A stretch of 64,000 bases of DNA from positions 63,372-127,371 of the forward strand of contig NZ_BDHH01000016.1 of NCBI RefSeq assembly GCF_001748365.1, given 5' to 3'. The notes beneath the pieces are model-generated. The model did not search any database. It was not told the origin of the DNA and saw only the letters and a program-made list of their open reading frames with translations. A program made the translations under genes and the position numbers. This DNA comes from Fusibacter sp. 3D3 (lineage in GTDB: Bacteria > Bacillota > Clostridia > Peptostreptococcales > Acidaminobacteraceae). Shown here in pieces: positions 53,733-63,188 of the stretch (its first letter is position 1; every line of letters begins with the position of its first letter).

Positions 53733-54526
53733 TCAAAGCAAAAGAAATGAATCGAAAAGAAATATTAGCCTATTGCATCGATGAACCCAGTATAAATCTT
53801 TTCATTATAGGGGATATTGAACTATACGGCTTTGATTTGGATTTTCAGGAGATATGGATACAGAAAGAATTAGAGACAATAAACGGAATCCTTTTGCGAT
53901 ACCATGAGAATTTCATTTTATACAGTAAGGGTAAAATGAATTTTACCGAAATTTTAGAGCTGCTTAAGGGCTATAAAGTCAACATGATTAGTGGAAAAGC
54001 TTCTGTTTTAATGAGTTTATATCCTTTGATCAGCGCTCTATACAGTATTCAGGAAATGCATTTTGCAGAACTTTCAGGGGATAAACTTCTAGAAAAAAAT
54101 ACGGAGCATGTTGTTTTTGCTGAGGCAGAAGATGCTCATGATATTGCGATGGCATATGGTCGTATTCAAGAATTTGAAAGCCTTTACCCAGGTGGTTTTG
54201 AAGGGCGTCATAAACAAATCTTAAACCGTATCGTTTCGGGAGAAGGCACTCATATGTTTATTAAAAAAAATGGACAGATTATAAGCCATGGCAATACTGC
54301 TGCAGAGACAAGTCAAAGTGCCATGATTGGTGGTGTAATGACTCTGCCTGATCACAGAAGAAAGGGTTATGCTAAAACAGTCGTATCTGCCATTTGCCAA
54401 AGGTTAATCGACGATGGCAAAAAAGCTTGCTTGTTCTATGAAGGTGAAATATCCCAAAAACTATTTGAGTCTTTAGGCTTTAAAGAAATTGATAAATGGG
54501 TTGTATTAGGAGGAAAAAATGAGTAA
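53726..54526 (+). CDS. GNAT-family acetyltransferase between two DUF62 genes
   Basis: The 266-residue protein has a little-conserved N-terminal half and a C-terminal GNAT domain (about 135-262) with MTLPDHRRKGYAKTVVSAI and KLFESLGFKEIDKW. It resembles the FR47/GNAT_acetyltr_2-like two-half proteins. It overlaps both neighbours (7 and 8 bases), so all three are co-translated. The acceptor may be a product of the SAM-related pathway; this is inferred. Confidence 0.83.
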   Translation: MLIKAKEMNRKEILAYCIDEPSINLFIIGDIELYGFDLDFQEIWIQKELETINGILLRYHENFILYSKGKMNFTEILELLKGYKVNMISGKASVLMSLYPLISALYSIQEMHFAELSGDKLLEKNTEHVVFAEAEDAHDIAMAYGRIQEFESLYPGGFEGRHKQILNRIVSGEGTHMFIKKNGQIISHGNTAAETSQSAMIGGVMTLPDHRRKGYAKTVVSAICQRLIDDGKKACLFYEGEISQKLFESLGFKEIDKWVVLGGKNE

Positions 54527-55361
54527 ACTGCTTGTATTACAGAGTGATTTTGGATTAGCGGATGGTGCAGTAGCGGCAATGATCGGGGTTGCACATGAAG
54601 TGGATGTAGAGTTGAAAATCAATAATTTGACACATGATATAACACCTTATAATGTTTGGGAAGCTTCATATCGTTTGTTTCAAACGGCTGAGTATTGGCC
54701 AGAAGAAACCGTTTTTGTATCGGTTGTGGACCCAGGCGTAGGCTCAAGCCGAAAAAGTGTCGTCGTCAAAACAAAGAACAACCAATACATTGTAACCCCT
54801 GACAACGGTACACTGACACATATTAAAAAGTATATAGGGATTGTTGCCGTAAGAGAGATTGAAGAATCTGTTCACAGACGCAAAAATTCAGAGCATTCGC
54901 ATACCTTTCATGGTAGAGATGTCTACGCCTACACAGGTGCGAAACTTGCATCTGGTAAAATTGAGTTCGAAGAAGTGGGCAAAGAAATTGCAATTGATGA
55001 CATTATTGAGACAGAGATTGGTGAAGTGGTTACGACAGAAAATAGTATTAAAGGGTGCATCGATATCTTAGACATTCGATTTGGAAGTTTATGGACAAAT
55101 ATACCGAGCGAAGCATTTTTGGAAATGGGCTTTGAGCGTGGGGAAAGGGTCGAAGTGCTCATCAAAGACAGAGAGAAAGTCATTTACAACAATCGGATCA
55201 TATATGGGAAATCTTTTGACGATGTCTACATTGGAGAACAAATCATCTATATGAACTCGCTTTATAGAACGGCTGTTGCCATAAATCAAGGAAACTTTGC
55301 AAAAGCGTACAGTATTGGAACGGGTATCAACTGGACGATTGAGTTTAAGAAAATTGATTGA
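54519..55361 (+). CDS. SAM hydroxide adenosyltransferase homologue, copy 2 (DUF62)
   Basis: The 280-residue paralogue of the protein at 52872 has the same motifs: LVLQSDFGLADGAVAAMIG, FVSVVDPGVGSSRKS, YIVTPDNGTLTHI, FHGRDVYAYTGAKLASG and NQGNFAKAYSIGTG. Catalytic residues are intact in both copies, so they probably differ in substrate or form a mixed oligomer; the family is trimeric. GGAGG precedes the ATG. Only 14 bases separate its end from the convergent regulator gene. Confidence 0.93.
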   Translation: MSKLLVLQSDFGLADGAVAAMIGVAHEVDVELKINNLTHDITPYNVWEASYRLFQTAEYWPEETVFVSVVDPGVGSSRKSVVVKTKNNQYIVTPDNGTLTHIKKYIGIVAVREIEESVHRRKNSEHSHTFHGRDVYAYTGAKLASGKIEFEEVGKEIAIDDIIETEIGEVVTTENSIKGCIDILDIRFGSLWTNIPSEAFLEMGFERGERVEVLIKDREKVIYNNRIIYGKSFDDVYIGEQIIYMNSLYRTAVAINQGNFAKAYSIGTGINWTIEFKKID

Positions 55362-55375
55362 CACCCTAACCCTAT

Positions 55376-56713
55376 TTACGTCTTCTTATAATCAAATGAA
55401 ATCTTAATAATCCGACTCGGGCGTCCAACGCCTGTTTCGCTTTTTTTGCCCACCACGTACATATAGCCACAATATTCTAACTTGTCTAAAATACGATCCA
55501 CACTTCTCTTTGAAATTTCAAGATAATTTGCGAGTTCATTTGGCGTGAAAATGTTTTTTTGTTGATCGATATAGCATTGAATTCTAAAGAGGGTATCGAT
55601 GCTAATGCCGGTGGCTTCTGAAACTTTTAGAAATTTTTCATCTATTTTTAAAGTGACCTGCGTTTTAGCGGAAATGGTATTGAGTATAGGACCGATATAG
55701 ACGCCTTCATTCACGGCATAACAATGGTTGCCGCCATTTTTTTGTGATTTGAGCATCCCTAAGTTTGCATTGTAATTGGCTTCCCTCGCGGTAATGCCGT
55801 AGCCGATGCCAACGCTGATGGTATTAGTCGTGTTCTGAGAAACATCATCCAGTAAAGCGATGTGTTGTAATTTCTCTGTTTCATTTTCTAGGATGTTTTT
55901 CGTACTGAAGAGCAGGTAACCTCTCGTGCCAATTTCTATAACAGTGGCTTGAATTTTCTGCGCAAATAGATATATTTTTTCGGTGACTTTTATTTTTTCA
56001 GTCATTATTTGATAGTCATTTTCATTGATGATGGAGTATTCGTTGATTTGATCAATTTCGATAGCGAGCACGACGATTTGACTGGATTCATTGATTCTTG
56101 ATCTTATTTTGAGTTCGAGTTTTTGGACAGCCTGATGTACATCGCTTAAGGTCGGCGCAGAGAGCACACAGGGGATACCCTTGCTTTGGAGAGCGTTAAA
56201 GATACTGGGGAACTCCGTAATACACACAGAAACTTTGTGGTCATAGAAATGATGAAGATGAAAATTGCGGATTTCAGTTGCAAAGTTTGGATTGAATATG
56301 TCGGGTTCAATGGCGTAAAATTGATAGGCTTTCTTTGTGAGCCCTACTTCAGAATAAGCCGTGATAATGGCTTTTTCATTGAAGCAGTCAACACTGATGT
56401 AGAGCGGATCATATGCTTTTTCTAAGGCAATTTTAAGCAATAATCTCTGCAGTTGATTGTGATTTTTATCTACATACACCCACGGATTTTTAGAGTGCAT
56501 CGCGTGATTGACGATATCATATGAAATCTTACTGCTGAAGATAACCGCATCAAAGTTGGATTCTTGAACGTGTAAATATTGAATGATGTTTGGGATCTGT
56601 TCGAAAATAGAGAATTCAATTTTAAAGGTTTTAACCTCTTCAAAAAAATCATTTAAATATTGATCGATTAGATTTAAGCTGTCCTGTGGTCCTATGATAC
56701 CGATTTTAAGCAT
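55376..56713 (-). CDS. Multi-domain transcriptional regulator divergent from tryptophanase
   Basis: The protein of ~445 residues has three parts. Residues 1-185 look like a PrpR_N/substrate-binding-like sensor. Residues ~200-340 resemble a degenerate GGDEF/nucleotide-cyclase-like fold (ISVGIGYGITAREANYNANL, no GGDEF motif). The last ~90 residues hold a winged HTH (FTPNELANYLEISKRSVDRILDKL). I place the start at the ATG at 56713, after GGAGGGCGAC; an ATG at 56725 overlaps that site. It is divergent from tnaA and probably controls it, perhaps in response to an aromatic amino acid. Confidence 0.7.
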   Translation of the reverse strand: MLKIGIIGPQDSLNLIDQYLNDFFEEVKTFKIEFSIFEQIPNIIQYLHVQESNFDAVIFSSKISYDIVNHAMHSKNPWVYVDKNHNQLQRLLLKIALEKAYDPLYISVDCFNEKAIITAYSEVGLTKKAYQFYAIEPDIFNPNFATEIRNFHLHHFYDHKVSVCITEFPSIFNALQSKGIPCVLSAPTLSDVHQAVQKLELKIRSRINESSQIVVLAIEIDQINEYSIINENDYQIMTEKIKVTEKIYLFAQKIQATVIEIGTRGYLLFSTKNILENETEKLQHIALLDDVSQNTTNTISVGIGYGITAREANYNANLGMLKSQKNGGNHCYAVNEGVYIGPILNTISAKTQVTLKIDEKFLKVSEATGISIDTLFRIQCYIDQQKNIFTPNELANYLEISKRSVDRILDKLEYCGYMYVVGKKSETGVGRPSRIIKISFDYKKT

Positions 56714-56957
56714 GTCGCCCTCCAATTTTCAAAGCATCTTAGCTTTATTATATAAGGGCAAAATATTAAAGTCAATAAAAGCAAAATTAGAATATATCGA
56801 CGCAGAATCCCGCCCGTACTCCAAATGCGCATTTGTACATGAACGATTGAAATTTATTGTATAACGCATTTTGTTTTTAATTAAAGTCACTTAAAGACAA
56901 TATACAGACACGGCGATAAAGCATAAAATAAAGTTAAATACAAAGGAGGGCGTAACA
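56714..56957. promoter_or_regulatory. Divergent control region of the regulator and tryptophanase
   Basis: The region holds a perfect 12-base palindrome AAATGCGCATTT (56822-56833) and AT-rich blocks; AAAGGAGGG precedes tnaA. I found no small leader peptide with Trp codons, so a TnaC-type attenuator is not apparent. Confidence 0.4.
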
Positions 56958-58340
56958 ATGATTAAATATGTAGCGGAACCTTTTAAAATTAAAATGGTTG
57001 AACCCTTAAAAATGACAACGAGAGCAGAACGTGAAGAGAAATTGGAGAAAGCAAATTACAACTTATTTGGGCTTGATTCAGACGACGTCTATATAGACTT
57101 TTTAACAGATAGTGGAACGGGCGCTATGAGTGATACCCAATGGGCTGGCATGATGTCAGGTGATGAATCTTATGCAGGTGCTAGAGGGTATAGAAGATTA
57201 ATGGAAACGGTAAAAGACATCTTTGGCTATAAATATGCTCAACCTGTTCACCAAGGTAGAGCTGCTGAACAAGTTTTGTTTCCAAGCTTGCTTAAAAAAG
57301 GTCAAAAGTGTATTTCTAACATGCACTTTGACACAACAAGAGGCCATGTGGGCTTACTTGGCGCTAAAGCAGTAGATTTAGTGGTAGCTGCAGCAAGAGA
57401 CACACAAACCTATGTGGCTTTTAAAGGCAACATGGACTTGGAGCGACTTGAAAAAGAAATCGTTGCCACAGGTGCTGAAAATGTAGGTCTTATCATCATG
57501 ACGATTACGAATAATTCAGCAGGTGGACAACCTGTTTCTATGGAAAACATCAGAGAGACGCGTAAGATTGCAGATAAATATGGCATTACAATGATTCTTG
57601 ATGCGGCGAGATATGCAGAAAATGCATACTTCATCAGTCAACGTGAAGAAGCCTATAAAGAGGCTTCTATTAAAGACATCGTAAAAGAAATGTTCAGTTA
57701 TGCAGATGCGTTTACCATGAGTGCTAAAAAAGATGCCATTGTAAACATGGGTGGATTGATTGGCGTGAGAGATGACGAAGCGCTTTTTACAAAGGTAAAA
57801 GGCCTTACAATTCCTTATGAAGGTTTTGTCACTTATGGCGGTCTTGCAGGAAGAGATTTAGAAGCACTATCCATCGGTTTATACGAAGGGATCGAAAAAG
57901 ATTTCTTAAGATACAGAATTGGACAAGTTGAATATTTGGGTGGTAAATTGAAAGAAGAAGGCATCCAGTTCCAATATCCTGTTGGCGGACATGCGGTATT
58001 CTTAGATGCAAAAGCCTTGTTACCACATATTCCATATACACAATTCCCAGGACATGCACTTGCTTGTGAACTCTACTTAGAAGCAGGCATTAGATCGTGT
58101 GATATCGGTTCTTATCTACTCGATTTAGATCCTGAAACTGGGGAACAATTAGAAGCGGAAATGGAATTTACAAGACTTGCGATTCCAAGAAGGGTTTATA
58201 CGCAAGCTCATTTCGATGTGGTCGTGGAAGCTTTAATAGAAATCAAGAAAAAAGCAGATCAAATTCCGGGATATCAAATCACATGGCAACCACCAGTACT
58301 TAGACATTTTACAGCTAAATTGGTGCCTATTAAAAAATAA
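56958..58340 (+). CDS. tnaA: Tryptophanase (tryptophan indole-lyase)
   Basis: The PLP enzyme splits L-tryptophan into indole, pyruvate and ammonia. The 460 residues follow the family: [71 protein letters not shown], the PLP-lysine motif [30 protein letters not shown] and VLRHFTAKL. The relative tyrosine phenol-lyase has MSGKKDC and a different C-terminus, so tryptophanase is favoured. It is monocistronic, ends at a strong bidirectional terminator and is divergent from the regulator. Confidence 0.92.
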   Translation: MIKYVAEPFKIKMVEPLKMTTRAEREEKLEKANYNLFGLDSDDVYIDFLTDSGTGAMSDTQWAGMMSGDESYAGARGYRRLMETVKDIFGYKYAQPVHQGRAAEQVLFPSLLKKGQKCISNMHFDTTRGHVGLLGAKAVDLVVAAARDTQTYVAFKGNMDLERLEKEIVATGAENVGLIIMTITNNSAGGQPVSMENIRETRKIADKYGITMILDAARYAENAYFISQREEAYKEASIKDIVKEMFSYADAFTMSAKKDAIVNMGGLIGVRDDEALFTKVKGLTIPYEGFVTYGGLAGRDLEALSIGLYEGIEKDFLRYRIGQVEYLGGKLKEEGIQFQYPVGGHAVFLDAKALLPHIPYTQFPGHALACELYLEAGIRSCDIGSYLLDLDPETGEQLEAEMEFTRLAIPRRVYTQAHFDVVVEALIEIKKKADQIPGYQITWQPPVLRHFTAKLVPIKK

Positions 58341-58392
58341 AAAACGGTTAAGCTAAAATTGAAAGTTTGAGTGTAAAAAGGTAATAAAATGT

Positions 58393-58441
58393 AAAACCCG
58401 TACAGACTTAAGGTATTATTCCAAAAGTCTGTACGGGTTTT
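58393..58441. terminator. Strong bidirectional terminator
   Basis: A 17-base arm (58393-58409) pairs perfectly with 58425-58441; the arms begin AAAACCCGTAC and end GTACGGGTTTT, giving a T tract on both strands. It lies between convergent tnaA and the ABC exporter. Confidence 0.92.
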
Positions 58442-58452
58442 TAATTGTATTT

Positions 58453-60348
58453 CTAATCCAGTTCAAAGGCACCTGTATAAAGCTGATAGTATTTGCCTTT
58501 TTGTGTGATTAATTCATCGTGGCTGCCGCGTTCAATGATGCGCCCTTGTTCGAGCACCATGATGACATCGGCATTTTTTACAGTGGAAAGTCTGTGGGCA
58601 ATGACGAATACCGTTCTGCCTTTCATGAGTGCATCCATGCCTTTTTGCACGATTGCCTCAGTTCTCGTATCTATGGAAGAGGTGGCCTCATCTAAAATCA
58701 TAACAGGTGGGTCAGCCACCGCTGCACGGGCGATAGAGATTAACTGCCGCTGTCCCTGAGATAAGCTACTGCCATCCCCTTTTATGATCGTTTGATAGCC
58801 CTGAGGGAGCATGTGAATAAAGCCATCTGCGTTTGCAAGCTTTGCAGCAGCAATGCAATCCTCATCTGTTGCATCTAGTTTGCCGTAACGAATATTGTCC
58901 ATAACGGTTCCTGTGAACAAATTGACATCCTGTAGAACAACACCAAGTGATCGACGCAGATCTGATTTTTTGATCTTGTTTATATTAATACCATCATAAC
59001 GAATTTTGCCGTCTGCTATATCGTAGAACCGGTTAATTAGGTTTGTAATGGTTGTTTTCCCTGCTCCAGTTGATCCCACAAAGGCGACCTTTTGACCGGG
59101 TTCAGCGTAAAGTGTAATGTGATGCAGCACGTTTTTATTTGCTTCATATGCAAAATCCACATCAAAGAATTGAATGTGTCCTGTCATCGGGGTGAAAGTA
59201 ATACTGCCATCATGATGAGGGTGTTTCCATGCCCATAGATCAGTTCTTTCAGCACATTCAGTCAGTTCGCCATTTTCAAGTTTTGCATTGACCAGTTCGA
59301 CATAGCCATCGTCTTGTTCTTGGATCTCATCCATTAATTCGAAAATCCTAGAGGCACCAGCAAGTGCCATGAGCACCATGTTGAGTTGCATAGAAACTTG
59401 ACCGATGGGATTAATGAAACTGCGAGATAAGGTTAGAAACGATACAATTGTCCCCACGGTTAGAATGTTGAAGCCTGTGAGGCTTAGGTTAGGGAGTTCT
59501 GAAATCCCTGCGGCACCACCGATGATGGCAATGATCACATAAAGCATATACCCCATATTGCCGACGATTGGCATGGTGATGTTACCGTATTTATTGGCCT
59601 GAGTCGAGCTGTCGCAAAGAGAATCATTTTTTTTGTCAAATTCGATTTTTGCCTGATCTTCATGACAAAAGACTTTGACTACTTTTTGACCACTGATGAG
59701 TTCTTCGATGTAACCATTCATATCCCCCAGAGATTGTTGTTGTTTTACAAAGAAAGTTCGGCTTTTACGCACCAGTAACTTGATGACTTTTAAGAGTATA
59801 AAAGTAAAGGCAGCAACAAATACCGTCAAGCCAACGCTGAGATAGATCATGGCGATAAAGACGGTGATGACACTAATAAGTGAGGAAAACATTTGCGGCA
59901 AGCTCTGCGAAATGGCTTGACGCAGTGTATCGGTATCATTGGTATAGCGACTCATGACATCGCCGTGACTGTGTGTATCAAAGTAACATATTGGTAAAGT
60001 TTGCATATGGCCAAACATTTGATCCCTAATTTTTTTCAGCGTCCCCTGTGCGATAACCACCATAGTTCGGTTATAGAACAAAGTGGCAAGAACCCCTACT
60101 AGATAAATGGAACCCATGACCATGATGGCACGAAGTAATGCGTTAAATTGAGGTTGTTCTTGTCCAATTAAGGGCATGATATGCTGGTCAATAAGTGTTT
60201 TGAGAAATAACGCAGAAGCGGCACTGGCAGCAGCACTTAGAAAAATGCAAATCACAACGAAAAACAATTGGAGTCTGTAGGCACTCATGTAAGAAAATAG
60301 TCTTTTTATGGTCCCAGGTTTAAAGCGATGCATTGTGGGTTTATTCAT
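58453..60348 (-). CDS. Heterodimeric ABC exporter, subunit with complete ATPase site
   Basis: The 631-residue half-transporter has six membrane helices (about 35-340) and an ATPase domain with Walker A GSTGAGKTT, signature LSQGQRQL, Walker B VMILDEATSSID (catalytic Glu present) and switch His in IAHRLSTV. AAAGGAGGTG precedes the ATG at 60348; longer starts lie within the upstream gene. It overlaps that gene by 8 bases. With the second subunit it forms a drug- or lipid-type exporter. Confidence 0.92.
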   Translation of the reverse strand: MNKPTMHRFKPGTIKRLFSYMSAYRLQLFFVVICIFLSAAASAASALFLKTLIDQHIMPLIGQEQPQFNALLRAIMVMGSIYLVGVLATLFYNRTMVVIAQGTLKKIRDQMFGHMQTLPICYFDTHSHGDVMSRYTNDTDTLRQAISQSLPQMFSSLISVITVFIAMIYLSVGLTVFVAAFTFILLKVIKLLVRKSRTFFVKQQQSLGDMNGYIEELISGQKVVKVFCHEDQAKIEFDKKNDSLCDSSTQANKYGNITMPIVGNMGYMLYVIIAIIGGAAGISELPNLSLTGFNILTVGTIVSFLTLSRSFINPIGQVSMQLNMVLMALAGASRIFELMDEIQEQDDGYVELVNAKLENGELTECAERTDLWAWKHPHHDGSITFTPMTGHIQFFDVDFAYEANKNVLHHITLYAEPGQKVAFVGSTGAGKTTITNLINRFYDIADGKIRYDGININKIKKSDLRRSLGVVLQDVNLFTGTVMDNIRYGKLDATDEDCIAAAKLANADGFIHMLPQGYQTIIKGDGSSLSQGQRQLISIARAAVADPPVMILDEATSSIDTRTEAIVQKGMDALMKGRTVFVIAHRLSTVKNADVIMVLEQGRIIERGSHDELITQKGKYYQLYTGAFELD

Positions 60349-62092
60349 GAAGACCACCTCCTTTGGTTTGAGATTCATAGACTTCTCTATAGATGTCACA
60401 TGTTTTAAGCAGTTCATCATGAGTACCAATGGCATTGATGCTACCATCGTCCATTACGATGATTTTATCAGCATCTTGAACTGATGAAGTACGCTGTGCG
60501 ATGATGATCTTTGTCGTATTCGGGATCTCCTGACGGAAGGCCTGTCGGATTAAGCTATCTGTCTTAGTATCCACAGCACTGGTGGAATCATCGAGAATTA
60601 AAATTTTAGGGTTTTTAAGCAATGCTCTTGCAATACAAAGCCGTTGCCTTTGACCTCCAGAGACGTTAGTGCCACCTTGCTCAATATAGGTATCGTATTG
60701 ATCTTGAAACGCCCTGATAAAGCCATCGGCCTGTGCGAGTTCACAAGCATGAATGACTTCTGCATCTGTGGCGTTTTCGTTCCCCCAGCGTAGATTTTCT
60801 TTGATGGTACCAGAAAAGAGGACGTTTTTTTGAAGCACAACAGCCACTTGATTGCGCAAGGCCTCAATATCATAGTTGCGGACATCTACACCTGAAACGG
60901 TTATTTTGCCGCTGAGCACATCATAAAGACGAGGAATGAGTTGAATTAAGCTTGATTTAGAAGAACCCGTTCCACCGATGATGCCCACTGTTTCCCCCGA
61001 TTCAATGGAGAAATTGATGTCGTGTAGAACAGGTTTATCGGCATCTTTGGTGTAAGCAAATGAAACGTTTTCAAAAGTGAGGGCGCCATTTTCTACAGCA
61101 TAGACTGGATTTTCGGGATTTTGTAGATCCACTTCTTCGTCCAGAATTGCCACAACGCGCTCTGCAGATGCACGGGAAATCGTGATCATGACAACCACCA
61201 TTGAGAGCATCATTAGGCTCATCAAGATTTGCATCGCATAAGTGATTAAGCTGGTGAGCTCTCCAGTAGAAAGTCCCAGTGCAGGATTATTGCCACTTGC
61301 GATAATGGACTTTGCACCAAACCAAGAAAGTAAGAGCATACTGGTATAAAGACAAAGCTGCATTAAAGGCATATTAAATGCCAATCGCTTTTCTGCCTTT
61401 GAAAAATTTAAAAATATAGATTGTGAAATGCCCGAAAATTTTTCTTTTTCGTGGGCTTCACGCGTATACGATTTGACAACTCTAATGCCATGTAAGTTTT
61501 CTTGAACCACGTTATTAAGGTTGTCATAAGTGCGGAAAACCCTTTTAAAAAGAGGGTGTACATTCATTATGATGAACCATAAACCAACCCCGAGGATTGG
61601 GATCACGGCAATGAAGATGAATGACAACTTGACATCGATGCGGAAAGAAAAAATCATGGCAAACAGGATCATCATGGGCGCCCTTACAGCGAGTCTCACT
61701 AACATCTGAAAAGCGTTTTGTATGTTGGTAATATCTGTGGTCATCCGGGTGATGAGGCTTGAGCTTGAAAACTTATCAATATTAGAAAATGAAAATTTTT
61801 GCACTTTATAGAATAGATCATGGCGCAAATTTTTTGCAAATCCAGATGAGGCTATGGCTGCGCTGCGCCCTGCAAGGACGCCAAAAATTAGCGCTAGCAA
61901 AGAGACGATTACGAGAGCCAGTCCTATCCATAAAATGTTGGACATGTTTTTGGGGTTGATACCACTATCGATCAAAATCGCCATTAATGTTGGAATGAGG
62001 ATTTCGAAAATAGATTCTAAGGTGACATATATAGGGGCAAATATAATGTCTTTTTTGTATTCTCTCACACTGGAGAACAATTTCTTGATCAT
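60341..62092 (-). CDS. Heterodimeric ABC exporter, subunit with degenerate catalytic residues
   Basis: The 583-residue half-transporter has six membrane helices and an ATPase domain whose Walker A is GGTGSSKSS, Walker B ILILDDSTSAVD (Asp in place of the catalytic Glu) and switch position Gln in IIAQRTSSV. The signature VSGGQRQR is normal. This is the classic non-catalytic-site partner of heterodimeric exporters such as BmrC/TM287. The MarR gene upstream (43 bases) probably regulates both. Confidence 0.92.
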   Translation of the reverse strand: MIKKLFSSVREYKKDIIFAPIYVTLESIFEILIPTLMAILIDSGINPKNMSNILWIGLALVIVSLLALIFGVLAGRSAAIASSGFAKNLRHDLFYKVQKFSFSNIDKFSSSSLITRMTTDITNIQNAFQMLVRLAVRAPMMILFAMIFSFRIDVKLSFIFIAVIPILGVGLWFIIMNVHPLFKRVFRTYDNLNNVVQENLHGIRVVKSYTREAHEKEKFSGISQSIFLNFSKAEKRLAFNMPLMQLCLYTSMLLLSWFGAKSIIASGNNPALGLSTGELTSLITYAMQILMSLMMLSMVVVMITISRASAERVVAILDEEVDLQNPENPVYAVENGALTFENVSFAYTKDADKPVLHDINFSIESGETVGIIGGTGSSKSSLIQLIPRLYDVLSGKITVSGVDVRNYDIEALRNQVAVVLQKNVLFSGTIKENLRWGNENATDAEVIHACELAQADGFIRAFQDQYDTYIEQGGTNVSGGQRQRLCIARALLKNPKILILDDSTSAVDTKTDSLIRQAFRQEIPNTTKIIIAQRTSSVQDADKIIVMDDGSINAIGTHDELLKTCDIYREVYESQTKGGGLHE

Positions 62093-62134
62093 AAAAATTT
62101 CCTTTCGCTTCTATAATTTTTAAAGTGAAGCCAC

Positions 62135-62572
62135 TTAATCAGCAGAAATATTAGCTTTCATGCGTTGGATATAGGCATGGAGTACTTTTATTTCTTCTTC
62201 GGTGAAGCCTTTGATAAGGGTTTGTTCTAGTCTGGTTATATCTTCTAGCATAAGTTCTCTAAGTTCAAGTGCCTTTTCCGTGAGGACGATCTTTTTAAGA
62301 CGCGCATCTTGAGAGACTGTTTCTCGCGTGATCAATCCTTTTTGTGCCATCAGACTGAGGACTCTAGAAGCCGTAGAACGTGTAATTGTAAAGTGCTCCT
62401 CTATGTCTCTTTGAAAAATGTCTCTGTCAACATTTCGGCCTAGATACCCTATGATCCAGCCATTGTTGCCCGTAATGGTTTCGATTTCTTTTCTATGTGA
62501 GGAAAATTCGAAATACCGTTTGATCAGATTATTAAGTGATCTCAATTCAAATCCAAGTTGTTCATCATTCAT
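62135..62572 (-). CDS. MarR-family transcriptional regulator
   Basis: The 145-residue protein has the MarR winged-helix layout (FTITRSTASRVLSLMAQKGLITRETVSQDARLK, DNA-binding wing with D-x-R) and C-terminal dimer helices. It is first in a unit with the two exporter genes, a standard arrangement for ligand-induced export. TATAC dyads lie just upstream of its start. Confidence 0.92.
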   Translation of the reverse strand: MNDEQLGFELRSLNNLIKRYFEFSSHRKEIETITGNNGWIIGYLGRNVDRDIFQRDIEEHFTITRSTASRVLSLMAQKGLITRETVSQDARLKKIVLTEKALELRELMLEDITRLEQTLIKGFTEEEIKVLHAYIQRMKANISAD

Positions 62573-62597
62573 AATAAGAGTCCTTTCAAGATAATAT

Positions 62598-62633
62598 GTT
62601 GTATATGAAACTGTTGTATATAGAACAATATAC
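62598..62633. promoter_or_regulatory. Candidate MarR operator
   Basis: GTTGTATAT occurs at 62598-62606 and 62613-62621, and the second copy forms an inverted repeat with ATATAC (62628-62633). The sites lie 25-60 bases upstream of the MarR gene. Confidence 0.55.
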
Positions 62634-62812
62634 GCTTATTTTGGACCCCTGTCAATGACAGAATAACTTTTACCAGTGCCTAAAATGCCATTGATGACAG
62701 TGTGATTGATAGCGCATTAGGGGATTAAAAATTACAGCGCAGAGTCCTTTCCTAAATCAATTACTTTAATGGATTTGTAATGTCAAAATGATTATTTTTT
62801 TATTATGTAATA

Positions 62813-62899
62813 AGAAGATGTCCGAATTGCCATCGATGGTTCAATAGGTATGTAATAAATCCAACGAATTGTCCATATTGTAAAGCAAGATTGAAATAA
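62813..62899 (+). pseudogene. Zinc-ribbon remnant
   Basis: A 28-codon frame reads RRCPNCHRWFNRYVINPTNC and then PYCKARLK before TAA, a clear C-x2-C ... C-x2-C zinc ribbon. In frame there is no start codon, and a stop lies 27 bases upstream of 62813. The frame would join an ATG at about 62789 if one T of a seven-T run were lost. It may be the tail of a former transposase, phage or DNA-binding protein. The rest of 62640-63000 shows nothing else recognisable. Confidence 0.4.
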
Positions 62900-63004
62900 T
62901 GATTGAAACCTATAGTTTTTGTTTTTTCGTTTTTTCAACAGTATACTTATACAACAAAAATCTATTTGATATTTTTCAGCATAGTGATTTTACAAAATAC
63001 GGAT

Positions 63005-63053
63005 AAGCAAGACCCTTGAAGAGCTATATATTTTTGGAGTCTTGCTTTTTTTC
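63005..63053 (+). terminator. Rho-independent terminator in front of the IS110 region
   Basis: AAGCAAGAC (63005-63013) pairs perfectly with GTCTTGCTT (63039-63047), followed by a T run. No intact + strand gene lies upstream, so it ends transcripts of the zinc-ribbon remnant or belongs to the insertion site. Confidence 0.65.
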
Positions 63054-63059
63054 ACGAAA

Positions 63060-63088
63060 TTGACATATAAAAAAGCTTCCTGTATAAT
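63060..63088 (+). promoter_or_regulatory. Perfect sigma-A consensus promoter upstream of the IS110 transposase
   Basis: TTGACA (63060-63065), a spacer of exactly 17 bases and TATAAT (63083-63088). Transcription would start near 63095, giving a leader of about 100 bases. Confidence 0.85.
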
Positions 63089-63118
63089 TTAAATAGGTCA
63101 AGCGATTGACAAAGAAAA

Positions 63119-63188
63119 ATACCTCAAGTAAATTAAGATTATTACTGACCAGACCGTTAGTAAAAAATCAAAAAAATACGAGAGGTAT
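63119..63188 (+). ncRNA. Structured leader of the IS110 element (possible part of a bridge/seek RNA or translation-control hairpin)
   Basis: ATACCTC (63119-63125) pairs with GAGGTAT (63182-63188), which contains most of the ribosome-binding site GAGAGG. Inside, TTACTGAC (63142-63149) pairs with GTTAGTAA (63156-63163) around a six-base loop. IS110-group elements carry a structured guide (bridge) RNA in the non-coding left end ahead of the transposase, which makes this region a candidate; blocking of the ribosome site is an alternative role. Confidence 0.4.

Noticed and set aside
56834..56957. TnaC-like leader peptide upstream of tnaA
   Set aside because: No short frame with a Trp codon and a ribosome site was found in this stretch.
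56958..58340. Tyrosine phenol-lyase as identity of the PLP lyase
   Set aside because: The PLP-lysine motif MSAKKDA, the LLPHIP segment and the LRHFTAKL end agree with tryptophanase; tyrosine phenol-lyase has MSGKKDC.
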